64,000 bases of DNA from Crenothrix sp. D3 (GCA_002134785.1 MBQZ01000018.1:248001-312000), one strand, 5' to 3'; positions 35,628 through 44,015 are shown, numbered from the stretch's first letter. A program made the numbers and translations. Notes: generated by a model not told the origin, from the letters alone.

Positions 35628-36416
35628 TTAATGCCCGACGACCAAAGGTTGGTCAAATTTCAAGGTATTTTCATCATGCTCACCCCAAAATAACGTACCG
35701 ATTAACTGATAATTACCAGCGGCAAGTTTACTTAACGCATCATCATTTAATTCAATAGTGCGTTTGCCTTCGGCAATCACCGTGATTGCGTCAAAGGCGG
35801 TTTTATGAGCCGCATTGGTGGCAACTGTTTTACCTGCTTGTTCTAACGTCCATTCCATACGCGGACGTGCGCTGGCTTTGCCTGCATTGGTAACGGCCAA
35901 TAAAACTTTTTTATCTTTGTAGCTGGTACTCTGCACGGCTAACTCTGCTTTTACTCCGCCTACTCGTACATAGATAGCAGAACCGATGCGTGGAATGATT
36001 GACGTTGCAGAACCTGCACTTTTCTCGGCTGCCGCTTGTTCAACAAACACCATCGCTCGGTATTCACCTGCTGCCGTGCTGGGTAAAAACCGCGCATTAA
36101 AACGTATTTGTCTACTTTCGTTGGGTTTAAGTGTTACCGATTTAGGTGAAAAAACCAAATAACTGCTTAAATCATTAGGGCTAGATTTCAGGGCTTCAAA
36201 GCCTTTGTCATTGTAAGTAAAAGGCATACTATACAGTTTTGCTTCTTGTTCAGTTGACTCGGCGTTAGTCACGGTAATAACGCCGCTCACGCCTTCATTA
36301 GTCGCATCTGACTGAATCACAATAGGCGAAACCCCTAAGGCATAGCTGTTACCCAGAAAAAAAAGGCTGCCTAAAAATAGCATTGTTTTAATCGTTGTTT
36401 TCATTATTTTTTTCAT
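35628..36416 (-). CDS. Periplasmic fimbrial chaperone-like protein
   Basis: About 262 residues with a signal peptide ending near NSYALG. The mature start LGVSPIVIQ...SGVITVTNAESTEQEAKLY and SPKSVTLKPNESRQIRFNAR are the PapD-like first immunoglobulin domain, including the G1/F1-strand donor edge. The second domain is shorter and divergent. It should hold pilin subunits from the neighbouring genes for delivery to the usher. Several nearby ATG codons (36419, 36416, 36404) could start it; none has a strong ribosome-binding site, so the start is uncertain. Confidence 0.82.
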   Translation of the reverse strand: MKKIMKTTIKTMLFLGSLFFLGNSYALGVSPIVIQSDATNEGVSGVITVTNAESTEQEAKLYSMPFTYNDKGFEALKSSPNDLSSYLVFSPKSVTLKPNESRQIRFNARFLPSTAAGEYRAMVFVEQAAAEKSAGSATSIIPRIGSAIYVRVGGVKAELAVQSTSYKDKKVLLAVTNAGKASARPRMEWTLEQAGKTVATNAAHKTAFDAITVIAEGKRTIELNDDALSKLAAGNYQLIGTLFWGEHDENTLKFDQPLVVGH

Positions 36417-36463
36417 CATTATTGTTAGCAAAGGTTAATAGAAATGTTTTTACATGGTCAGCG

Positions 36464-36994
36464 TTAGTTGGCTAATAAAGTTGTGGTAACAGAGACGGTA
36501 TAATCACCTGCTGGCAACGGTGTCGTGCCGCCATCTATCCAAACACTGACAGTAAAATTACCTAAGGGTATAGATGAAGGAGCAGACGACCCTCCTTTTG
36601 AGGCAGCGACAATTAAATTGCCATTTTGATGAATTTGCGCACCATACTGCGTATTACCTGCAAATGCGGCAATTGCGGCCGCGCCTATTGGCACAGGATT
36701 GGCTACCGATATGCTCATAGATCGGTTTGCAGCATTACTGGTCATCGAATAACTGACATCTGACCCTGTGCCTTCAGTTGGCTTGGAGGAGATGCGAGTA
36801 GAACTTGCTCTTGTGAACGCCATTTCGCCACCTGAGCCACCTGAGTGACCTGAGCCATTGACTATTGGCTCCACGGTAAATACGTCGATGATCGATCCAG
36901 AAAAATTCGTGGTTGCGTCTAGTGCAAATGCCATGCTACACACCGCGAATAAATTAACAACCAGCGTTGTTTTTAACAAAAAAATTGTTTTTAT
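36464..36994 (-). CDS. Minor pilin-like protein with probable ATA start
   Basis: A secreted 176-residue subunit. Read from ATA at 36994, the leader (x)KTIFLLKTTLVVNLFAV matches the MKTHTFLKTALVAG leaders of the two major pilins upstream. An ideal AAGGAG box lies 6 bases before this ATA. The only conventional alternative is TTG at 36979, which loses the basic leader. The mature protein has a Gly/Ser-rich loop and ends LPAGDYTVSVTTTLLAN, like the C-terminal strands of fimbrial subunits. It lacks the two cysteines of the major pilins. Tip or minor subunit role is inferred. Confidence 0.7.
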   Translation of the reverse strand: MKTIFLLKTTLVVNLFAVCSMAFALDATTNFSGSIIDVFTVEPIVNGSGHSGGSGGEMAFTRASSTRISSKPTEGTGSDVSYSMTSNAANRSMSISVANPVPIGAAAIAAFAGNTQYGAQIHQNGNLIVAASKGGSSAPSSIPLGNFTVSVWIDGGTTPLPAGDYTVSVTTTLLAN

Positions 36995-37000
36995 GATCGT

Positions 37001-37006
37001 CTCCTT
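37001..37006 (-). promoter_or_regulatory. Shine-Dalgarno that fixes the minor pilin start at ATA
   Basis: AAGGAG on the minus strand, spaced 6 bases from ATA (36994-36992) and in frame with the pilin. Spacing to the TTG at 36979 would be 21 bases, too far. Confidence 0.7.
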
Positions 37007-37100
37007 TATGAATTAAATTGACTAAACAATAAAATATCACCCTTTTTTATCATCGGTGTGAACTAACGGCTACTGTTTGATGCAATGACACCCTTTAACA

Positions 37101-37272
37101 CACTGCCATTAAGTTAAGGATTTTTCCGTTCGCCCTGAGCCTGTCGAAGCCTGTCATGAGCTTGTCGAATGGGGTGAATGGAAAAATCCGAAGCCCGACG
37201 TTAAGCCATTCATGCTTCGACTGTTCGACAAGCTCACAGCTCAGCACGAACGGCTTAACTTAATGGCAGTGA
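37101..37272. mobile_element. MITE-like palindromic element with 10-base target duplication
   Basis: A 172-base non-coding element. Perfect 18-base terminal inverted repeats lie at 37101-37118 (CACTGCCATTAAGTTAAG) and 37254-37271, enclosing a family C repeat. It is flanked by direct repeats CCCTTTAACA at 37091-37100 and 37273-37282. The homologous spacer behind the sister pilin gene (37815-37824, TCCTTTAACA) lacks it and shows the empty site. Confidence 0.85.
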
Positions 37273-37287
37273 CCCTTTAACAGGATG

Positions 37288-37761
37288 TTAGTTAGGCGTT
37301 ATAGTGGTGACTACACTGGAAGCGTAATCACCAGTCGCTAGTACTACTCCAGCACCAACTCCCATGCCAACTGTATAAATCCCTGATGGTTGAGATACAG
37401 CGGTAGCATTACCAGTACCACTGGCTATCTCTGTGCCAGCTGGTGAGTAAAGGAAAGATGTCTTAACATAGGGTGCAGCGTTAACACCTCCTGTAACATT
37501 TGGTACAGCGATAGTCATATTAGCGGTACCTGTACAAGTAAGCGTAAACGATCCTGCCGTACCACCCAGATTACTTGTTTTCATCGACATACCATTAGCA
37601 CTTAGTGCAAGGACACCAACAGCACCTGTTGCCATTGAACAACTATTAGCTATAGTGCCAGTAAAAGTGGTGGTTACTGTTGATGAAGCTGCAAAAGAAG
37701 TCCCGCTAATCGCCAATAAACCCGCAACTAACGCTGTTTTTAAAAAAGTATGTGTTTTCAT
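37288..37761 (-). CDS. Major pilin-like subunit, copy 2
   Basis: A 157-residue secreted subunit with a signal peptide (MKTHTFLKTALVAG...GTSFA). The mature part VTTTFTGTIANSCSM...GSFTLTCTGTANM carries the paired cysteines of chaperone-usher pilins, and it ends LATGDYASSVVTTITPN, a likely donor-strand-compatible C-terminus. The start at 37761 has a GAGAG box; a longer frame to 37815 was rejected. It is a recent tandem duplicate of the next gene upstream: leader, spacer and cysteine regions are nearly identical while the middle differs. Confidence 0.82.
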   Translation of the reverse strand: MKTHTFLKTALVAGLLAISGTSFAASSTVTTTFTGTIANSCSMATGAVGVLALSANGMSMKTSNLGGTAGSFTLTCTGTANMTIAVPNVTGGVNAAPYVKTSFLYSPAGTEIASGTGNATAVSQPSGIYTVGMGVGAGVVLATGDYASSVVTTITPN

Positions 37762-37810
37762 TATTTTTACTCTCAAAATATAGGTTTCAACGGCTACTGT
37801 TTGATGCAAT

Positions 37811-37831
37811 GGCATCCTTTAACAGGATGCC
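37811..37831 (-). other. Intercistronic hairpin between the two pilin genes
   Basis: GGCATCC/GGATGCC stem with a 7-base loop and no T tail. It may set mRNA processing or relative pilin levels. Its diverged counterpart behind copy 2 was disrupted by the MITE-like element. Confidence 0.6.
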
Positions 37832-37844
37832 ATCACCGTTAAAC

Positions 37845-38342
37845 TTAGTTAGGCGTTACTGTGGTGATTACACTGGAAGCGTAATCACCAGTCGCTAGTA
37901 CTGATGTACTAGCAAGCGACATATCAACTAGATAAGTCCCTGAAGATTTCGAGGTAGCGGTTGTTGTACCATCACCAGTGGCTATAGCTACGGTAGGTGC
38001 TGTGGATAAGTAAAGGAAAGATTTCTTAGTAGTCAACAAAGCTATGTTAGTAGCTGCTGTAGTCCCCGCATTAGGAATAGGTTCAGCGATAGACATATTA
38101 GCAGTACCTGTACAAGTAAGCGTAAACGATCCTTTCGCACCATTTGTCTGAGCAGTACCCATTGTCTTACCATCAGTAGATAGTCCGAGGGTACCAACAG
38201 TACCTGCTACCATTGAACAACTATTAGCTATAGTGCCAGTAAAAGTGGTGGTTACTGTTGTTGATGGGGCTGCAAAAGAAGTCCCGCTAATCGCCAATAA
38301 ACCCGCAACTAACGCTGTTTTTAAAAAGATATGTGTTTTCAT
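37845..38342 (-). CDS. Major pilin-like subunit, copy 1
   Basis: A 165-residue secreted subunit, first gene of the leftward pilus transcript. Signal peptide MKTHIFLKTALVAG...GTSFA; cysteines in NSCSM and LTCTG; C-terminus DYASSVITTVTPN. The start at 38342 has the same GAGAG box and leader as copy 2. Variation between the copies is concentrated in the exposed middle (about residues 85-135), as expected of surface subunits under diversifying selection. Confidence 0.82.
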   Translation of the reverse strand: MKTHIFLKTALVAGLLAISGTSFAAPSTTVTTTFTGTIANSCSMVAGTVGTLGLSTDGKTMGTAQTNGAKGSFTLTCTGTANMSIAEPIPNAGTTAATNIALLTTKKSFLYLSTAPTVAIATGDGTTTATSKSSGTYLVDMSLASTSVLATGDYASSVITTVTPN

Positions 38343-38575
38343 TATTTTTACTCTCAAAGTTATATTAAAATACCCGCTTTTGTTCTTAGCTAGAACTAAA
38401 AACGCGAACAGTACTGGCTAAATTCCATTATTGGTTACTAATTTTTGTTAACTGCCGCGTAACGTCTGGTAAAACTAATCGTTGACGGTAGTTTCGAGGC
38501 ACTAAACGCAAAATTTTTCTTCTACTCTCATTGCGTTTTAAATTCTACAGAGATAGCACGTTATCGTGATTTATT

Positions 38576-38624
38576 TTTGTAACAACGTGTAACAATTGCC
38601 TCTTTTGTTACACGTTGTTACAAA
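38576..38624. promoter_or_regulatory. Doubled OmpR-type binding site between pilin and ompR-like genes
   Basis: Two 20-base arms (38576-38595 and 38605-38624) are exact inverted repeats separated by 9 bases. Each arm holds two TGTAACA half-sites 10 bases apart, the tandem spacing used by OmpR-family regulators. The site lies about 235 bases from the pilin start and 260 from the response-regulator start in a 543-base gene-free gap (38343-38885). A second small inverted repeat, AAACGCAA/TTGCGTTT, lies at 38504-38538. Confidence 0.75.
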
Positions 38625-38885
38625 TCTTTTTAAAAAACTGTAAACCGTAAACTATGGAGGGTAGTATTTTTGCCCAATAGACGAAAATACACGCGTTACT
38701 TGGCGCATAGCAATATGCTGTCAATACAGGTAAACTTTTTGTCAAGCGCGGCAATGCGCAACTTATGTGATTTCTTGATCGTGTAAAGAGAAAAAATAAT
38801 TAAGCAATCATTCTGGCTTTATTTTTTCTCTCGGCACACGCAAATAATCACCCCGAATCAGGTTAAAGCATCCTTATTTTAAATT

Positions 38886-39608
38886 ATGACCCAAAGAATT
38901 CTGATTGTTGACGACGACGCTCGTCTTCGAAATTTAGTATCCTGTTACCTTGAAAAACAAGGCTTTGAAACCTTGGTTGCGGCAGACGGTGTCGAAATGG
39001 AAAAACTACGGGCGCGTTTTGACTGCCATCTTTTAGTGATGGATGTGAATATGCCTGGAGAAAATGGCTTAGCCATTTGTCAAAGACTGAGAGCTGAAGG
39101 CGATATAACACCGATTATTATTCTTACGGCGCGTGATGAAACCGTTGATTGCATTATCGGTTTGGAATTTGGTGCCGACGATTATCTGGTCAAGCCTTTT
39201 AATCCACGAGAACTGGTTGCACGCATCAAATCAGTGCTTCGTCGAACGACTGATCTCATTGCTGACGCGAATGAAGCCAAACCCCTCCAATTAAAATTTG
39301 GCCCTTTCCTGTTGGATGGACAAACCAAACAATTGTCATGCAATGGTCAACCCGTCGCATTAAGTTCGGATGAATTTACGTTATTGATGCTTCTAGCCAG
39401 CTCGCCTGGCAAGCCATTATCCCGAAACCAATTGGCAAGCCAGATCAATGGTAAGGGGGATCAAACACCTGATCAACGTAATATTGATATGTTGATCTCA
39501 CGTCTGCGTAAACGCTTGGAAGATAATCCTACACAGCCTATTTACATCAATACTGTGCGAAGTTTGGGCTATGCTTTTACTACCTCAATTCAACTTATAG
39601 ACTCATGA
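38886..39608 (+). CDS. OmpR-family response regulator
   Basis: A 240-residue two-component regulator. The receiver domain has the acidic pocket VDDD, the phosphoacceptor D53 in VMDVNMPGENG and the conserved lysine in DDYLVKPFNPRE. The C-terminal winged-helix domain (ALSSDEFTLLMLLASSPGKPLSRNQL...INTVRSLGYAF) is of the OmpR/PhoB type. Sequence around VDDDARLRNLVSCYLEKQGF is close to OmpR itself. It is translationally coupled to the kinase gene (ATGA overlap). It probably controls the divergent pilin operon through the 38576-38624 site. Confidence 0.93.
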   Translation: MTQRILIVDDDARLRNLVSCYLEKQGFETLVAADGVEMEKLRARFDCHLLVMDVNMPGENGLAICQRLRAEGDITPIIILTARDETVDCIIGLEFGADDYLVKPFNPRELVARIKSVLRRTTDLIADANEAKPLQLKFGPFLLDGQTKQLSCNGQPVALSSDEFTLLMLLASSPGKPLSRNQLASQINGKGDQTPDQRNIDMLISRLRKRLEDNPTQPIYINTVRSLGYAFTTSIQLIDS

Positions 39609-40933
39609 GCAATTGCTGGCAAAAGAGTTTTATTAGTCAAATCTGGCGACGGTTCGTGTTATTTGTGGTTAGCATACAACTCATTGTTATCGCCTTTTTT
39701 TATATTGAAGGCAGTACGCTAATGGGTATTCGGTTGGGAACCAGCATGGTTACTTTACTAAACATCGTGGATGTCGTCTTTCGTCAAGACGATCCAGTCC
39801 TGTTGAAGCAGGTAGTTGAAGCACTTGATAAGGATGCTGGCATTAAATTTCTGTCAGGCACTGTTGTGAAAGAGGTCATTGATCTGCCACCGTACCAACC
39901 CTCCTTGCCAGTGTTTGCAAAAACGGTTAACACGCTATTGAATAAAAAAATCGTCATTAGCTATCAGCGCGATCCTTCTCCCGTCATCTGGCTACAAAAA
40001 AACGAACCATACGCTTTTGCCTTAGGCGTTCCGTTCGTCGGAAATCGCTTCCTTCTGATTTTTATAGGCTCGGCTTTATTTATTATCTTTTTGGGGGCAA
40101 CTTTTATGGGGTGGTGGATTACCAAGCGCATCAGTCAACCACTGCTAAAAATCGGCAATGAAGCCTTACAAATGGCGAATGACCCTGAAGCTGATAGAAT
40201 CATTCTGGAACGGGGGAGTTTATCGGAAATTATCGTGCTTGCTGATTCATTAAATAAAATGCACACGAATATTTATCGAATGATTAAAGAACATGAAGTT
40301 TTTTTGGCGGAAATTTCTCATGACTTACGCACACCGTTAAGCCGTTTACGAGTAGCCTTGGAAATGCTTGATTCAGATTCACCAGAATTTGTAGACGGTA
40401 TGAAAGAGGATATTGAAGAAATGACTGCCATTTTGAAGCAAACGATAGAGCTGGCTCATATTAATCTCGAAGAAAATGGACACTGGATTGAAGGTGATAT
40501 TAATGAGCTTTTATCAGAGGTGCATACTAAATATCAGCGTGCTGGCTTCTCATTAGAGTTAAATTTGGCACCTATGCCCAACATTAGATTTAGAAAAGTT
40601 GCATTAACCCGATTGCTTTACAATTTGGTGGATAATGGTTTGAAGTATGGTAATGGTTCAGTGTCTCTGATTTCTTATATGGTTAATGATACGCCGACCA
40701 TATCCATCACAAATAGTCACAAGGTATTGAATAACAACGATCAACTGAATTCATTTCAGGCATTTAATAAACACGACATATCAATGAGTAATGGACTCGG
40801 TCTGCAAATCGTTGAACGCATTGCCCTAATGCACGGAATCACATTGAAAACCACCGAGAATACTGATAATGCGACCCGTCAGGTTAGTTTGAGCTTTACA
40901 GCGCATCATTTGCAGTCGCTAAAAGTCTTTTAA
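39605..40933 (+). CDS. Sensor histidine kinase, EnvZ-like
   Basis: A 442-residue membrane kinase. First helix is about residues 14-35, then a ~110-residue periplasmic sensor region, a second helix near 150-172, then HAMP (WWITKRISQPL). The HisKA box EISHDLRTPLSRLRVALEM has its phospho-accepting His, followed by the HATPase domain with NLVDNGLKYG and the G box NGLGLQIVERIALMHG. All motifs are intact. It overlaps the response-regulator gene by four bases. Confidence 0.93.
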   Translation: MSNCWQKSFISQIWRRFVLFVVSIQLIVIAFFYIEGSTLMGIRLGTSMVTLLNIVDVVFRQDDPVLLKQVVEALDKDAGIKFLSGTVVKEVIDLPPYQPSLPVFAKTVNTLLNKKIVISYQRDPSPVIWLQKNEPYAFALGVPFVGNRFLLIFIGSALFIIFLGATFMGWWITKRISQPLLKIGNEALQMANDPEADRIILERGSLSEIIVLADSLNKMHTNIYRMIKEHEVFLAEISHDLRTPLSRLRVALEMLDSDSPEFVDGMKEDIEEMTAILKQTIELAHINLEENGHWIEGDINELLSEVHTKYQRAGFSLELNLAPMPNIRFRKVALTRLLYNLVDNGLKYGNGSVSLISYMVNDTPTISITNSHKVLNNNDQLNSFQAFNKHDISMSNGLGLQIVERIALMHGITLKTTENTDNATRQVSLSFTAHHLQSLKVF

Positions 40934-40990
40934 CAAAATGGAAAACAGGCTTAAAACCCACATTGAATTCTAGCGACTTTAAGCGTGCAA

Positions 40991-42286
40991 TTAGGGCTTG
41001 TATTTCCTAACAACTAAACTTTTTAACTGATGGTTTTCAAAAAACTTTAAGCCTTTAAATGTCACCCATCCAACAATAATTAAGCCAATAGTGAAGCTGG
41101 CATAAGAAACTTCCCAAGGCAAACCTTGCGTCATCATGGAATATTCCGACATACCCCCCACCCCTGCTAGTAGATTCAGTGGCATAAAAATAACGCTGAT
41201 AATGGTCAATCGCTTAAGGTCTTTGTTCTGATTGATATTGATAAAACCGACCGTAGCATCCATTTGAAAATTAATCTTGTTAAATAAAAACGCGGTGTGT
41301 CCGTCGATTGATTCAATATCACGCAAAATTTCACGCACTTCCTCATGTTGTGTTTTCGACAAAAAACGTCCACGCATCAAAAACGATAAGGCACGGCGGG
41401 TATCAAGAACATTACGGCGTATGCGACCATTAAGGTCTTCTTCAGCGGCAATGGCGGCGAGAATTTTTGCCGCTTCTTCATCGGTCATCTGCGATTTAAA
41501 AACTTGCCGTCCGACTTCTTCTAGTTCGATATAGACATCTTCCAGCGCGTTAGCGGAATATTCTACTTCCGCAGCATAAAGGTCGAGCAACAAATCCCTT
41601 GCCTCTGAAACATAACCCGACTGGGCGCGGGCGCGTAGTCGTTGTAAACGAAATACGGGTAATTCTTTACTCCTCACTGAGAATAACGTTTCTTTATTGA
41701 GAATAAAAGCAACCGCGACGTTGCGTGATTCATCTTTGAGATCAAGCAGGAAATCAGAATGCAGATGGATTTCGCCATTGTCTTCGACATAAAACCGCGC
41801 ACTGGTTTCTAAGTCGGTTAAGTCATGAGGATTAGGCAGTTCCACACCAAAAATATCCCGCGCCCATGCGATTGATTCCTCTTCTGGCATGACTAAATCC
41901 ACCCAGATGGGCTGAGCGTTAGCTAAATCTTCTTTAGTTTCGATAGCAATTTGCCGTAAGCGTCCTTCATGTAAATCAAACACGCGAATCGTCATATTAG
42001 GGTTACGATGTTTAACCTCAGAGAGTAATTCGGTGCGTGTTAATGCCGACATTACGACCAGAATTTTCTCTTTACGGTCATCTCGAATCAGTTGCCAGAC
42101 AATTTGACGGTCATCGACGGAAAAATCCTCAAAAATATGGGCAATGATTTCTACATCAAGTTGTTCCAGCAGTCTTTGTAAGTCGGCTAAATTTTGTTTG
42201 TGAACAAGGCCTTCTATTAATTTATGCCGACCGAGTAGGTTTTTTATTTCCAGCAAATGATGTTTAAAGTGTTCGTTATCGTGCAT
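40991..42286 (-). CDS. CorA-family cation transporter with MgtE_N-like N-terminus
   Basis: A 431-residue protein. Residues about 20-90 (LADLQRLLEQLDVEIIAHIFEDFSVDDRQIVW region) resemble the MgtE N-terminal superhelix, as in the mgtE gene at 30408. The rest is a CorA-type cytoplasmic funnel with two C-terminal membrane helices. At the end of the first helix the usual YGMN is replaced by VGGMSEYS, a variant filter. A divalent-cation channel is likely, but the ion (Mg, Co, Ni or Zn) cannot be told. Confidence 0.82.
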   Translation of the reverse strand: MHDNEHFKHHLLEIKNLLGRHKLIEGLVHKQNLADLQRLLEQLDVEIIAHIFEDFSVDDRQIVWQLIRDDRKEKILVVMSALTRTELLSEVKHRNPNMTIRVFDLHEGRLRQIAIETKEDLANAQPIWVDLVMPEEESIAWARDIFGVELPNPHDLTDLETSARFYVEDNGEIHLHSDFLLDLKDESRNVAVAFILNKETLFSVRSKELPVFRLQRLRARAQSGYVSEARDLLLDLYAAEVEYSANALEDVYIELEEVGRQVFKSQMTDEEAAKILAAIAAEEDLNGRIRRNVLDTRRALSFLMRGRFLSKTQHEEVREILRDIESIDGHTAFLFNKINFQMDATVGFININQNKDLKRLTIISVIFMPLNLLAGVGGMSEYSMMTQGLPWEVSYASFTIGLIIVGWVTFKGLKFFENHQLKSLVVRKYKP

Positions 42287-42410
42287 TGGTTATGCCTTAT
42301 GAGTAAGAGTTCAGCTATTAATGCCTTGTAACAATGATTTCAGTTTGTGGATTGCTACCGTGTTATTTTTTGTATACTGAACCAATTATATTATCAACCA
42401 AGGAGAGATT

Positions 42411-43070
42411 ATGGATTTTCAATGTGACATCGTAAACGTATCGGGCGAGGATGCACTGGCTACTTATCAACGACTGAAAACCGAAACAGGTGTTATTCCT
42501 GTTATTTTAGGCGATAACGATGATATGGCATCAATGGATGAAGCGATGAATTATATCACTGACTCATTTAGCCAACTATTGCAGCAAGCGGAAAATATCG
42601 ACCCGTTAGACTGGTTTAGTAAACGCCAAGCCCAAGACGCAGAATATTACGATTTAAGCACAGGCGAATGGCAGGATTTATCACCGTCTAACGATATTTC
42701 TGTGCATTTGGATGTGCTAACGGGCGAACCAAAACCTACCGTTTATATTGCCTTAGTCCCTGTCGCAAACAGTTGGATGATCCCTGCGTTTTTAAAAATA
42801 GGCGGTTGGAATGACTGCCCGACCGCAGCAGAACACGCCGCCATTTTTAAATACTGGGATGAATGTTACGGCATTACCGTCGCAGGTATCGCAGGCGATG
42901 TCATTGAGCTGGAAGTACAACGTCCACCCACAACACGCGAACAGGCATTGCAACTCGCCGAACAACAATTCATTTACTGCCCCGATATTGTTTATCAAGG
43001 CACACAAACCATTGCAGCCTTAGCCTCAACATTATTAAATGGGCGCGTGTGGTTTTTTTGGTGGGATTAA
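42411..43070 (+). CDS. DUF4253-family protein
   Basis: A 219-residue soluble protein. The C-terminal ~110 residues show the DUF4253 pattern: GGWNDCPTAAEHAAIFKYW, YGITVAGIAGDVIELEV, ALQLAEQQFIYCPDIVYQG and the terminal FFWWD. Its function is unknown; the family is linked in places to immunity-like or toxin-neighbour proteins. An AAGGAGA box precedes the ATG. No operon partner is clear. Confidence 0.85.
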   Translation: MDFQCDIVNVSGEDALATYQRLKTETGVIPVILGDNDDMASMDEAMNYITDSFSQLLQQAENIDPLDWFSKRQAQDAEYYDLSTGEWQDLSPSNDISVHLDVLTGEPKPTVYIALVPVANSWMIPAFLKIGGWNDCPTAAEHAAIFKYWDECYGITVAGIAGDVIELEVQRPPTTREQALQLAEQQFIYCPDIVYQGTQTIAALASTLLNGRVWFFWWD

Positions 43071-43179
43071 TCTGTTTGGCAAGCCCATTTGTACTATGTT
43101 AATCTGAATACACTCAGGCAGTAGCCTGAGTAAAACAGCGCGAAACGCGTTTCAATATTTATTTTATAAGGTGATAACA

Positions 43180-43392
43180 ATGGCAGAATGGCGCAAAGTA
43201 GCTAAAGCATTTGCTTTAGGCGACGGACATATTTCACAAAAAGAAGTAGAAACGCTTCGTGTACAACTATTAGCCGATGGGGCTGTGTCTAAAAGTGAAC
43301 TGGATTTTTTGCTGGAAATCAAAGCCGAAGCAACATCAGCGGTAAAACTGTTAGATGATTTAATTGCGGACTGCCAAGCACTGATCAAGTAA
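43180..43392 (+). CDS. Small helical protein of unknown function
   Basis: A 70-residue acidic, helical protein (MAEWRKVAKAFALGDGHISQKEVETLR...LLEIKAEATSAVKLLDDLI) with a short Gly-Asp-Gly-His turn, faintly TerB-like. The start at 43180 has an AAGG box 8 bases upstream; the GTG at 43171 overlaps that box and was rejected. No further assignment. Confidence 0.6.
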   Translation: MAEWRKVAKAFALGDGHISQKEVETLRVQLLADGAVSKSELDFLLEIKAEATSAVKLLDDLIADCQALIK

Positions 43393-43502
43393 GTTTCTAC
43401 AAGTACGAAGCACATCATTCGATAAATATGACGCGAATGATGCGCTTCCTACTCTCAGCACATTCTATAGCACTAAAAACATTCACATTAGGACGTAAAA
43501 TC

Positions 43503-43901
43503 ATGCGTAGAATTTTATTAGCGTTTGCTCTGTTAAGTTATTCAGTTATCAGCATTGCGGATAATGTGGGGTCACCTATCATGGTAGGTGGCGATGACGA
43601 CTTAGATGCTTGCGCCAGTCTTGGTGTTGTTTCAGGTCTCGCAGCCGATGGAGATGGCTTTCTTGCGGTGCGTTCTGGCGCAAATGCCGACTATAAATTG
43701 CTGGATAAATTGCACAATGGACAAGAAGTTTTTGTTTGTAATACCTCATCAGACAGCAAGTGGTTCAGCATTATTTATACTAAAGGGCAGAAAGATATAG
43801 ATTGCGGCGTAGCCAGCCCAATAAGTCCCGCGCAACCCTATCAAGGTAAATGCAGCTCTGGTTGGGTCAGTAAGCGGTGGATTAAAATAATTGCGGGGTA
43901 A
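43503..43901 (+). CDS. Secreted SH3-like domain protein
   Basis: A 132-residue exported protein. Signal peptide MRRILLAFALLSYSVISIA, then an SH3b-like fold (FLAVRSGANADYKLLDKLHNGQEVFVCN, WFSIIY, GWVSKRWIKII) with four cysteines likely in two disulphides. Such domains bind cell-wall or surface ligands. The ATG at 43503 has an AGGA box; the longer frame from 43428 was rejected since it only prefixes a second, weaker leader. Confidence 0.75.
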   Translation: MRRILLAFALLSYSVISIADNVGSPIMVGGDDDLDACASLGVVSGLAADGDGFLAVRSGANADYKLLDKLHNGQEVFVCNTSSDSKWFSIIYTKGQKDIDCGVASPISPAQPYQGKCSSGWVSKRWIKIIAG

Positions 43902-43926
43902 TGATTAATTGTTGGTTGCGTAGTGT

Positions 43927-44015
43927 GTAGGTTGGGCTGCCGCTTTTTGGCAACCCAACATAAAATCGACAGTGTCACAAGTTTTGTTGGGTTGGCTATC
44001 GCCAGCCCAACCTAC
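43927..44015. repeat. Family B palindromic repeat
   Basis: GTAGGTTGGGCTG...GGCAACCCAACA and TTTTGTTGGGTTGGC...GCCAGCCCAACCTAC form nested stems. A degenerate relative lies at 9782-9840. Confidence 0.85.

Noticed and set aside
37288-37815. Pilin starts upstream of the MKTHTF/MKTHIF leader
   Set aside because: The extra residues derive from the intercistronic spacer; the GAGAG box and signal peptide fit the ATGs at 37761 and 38342.
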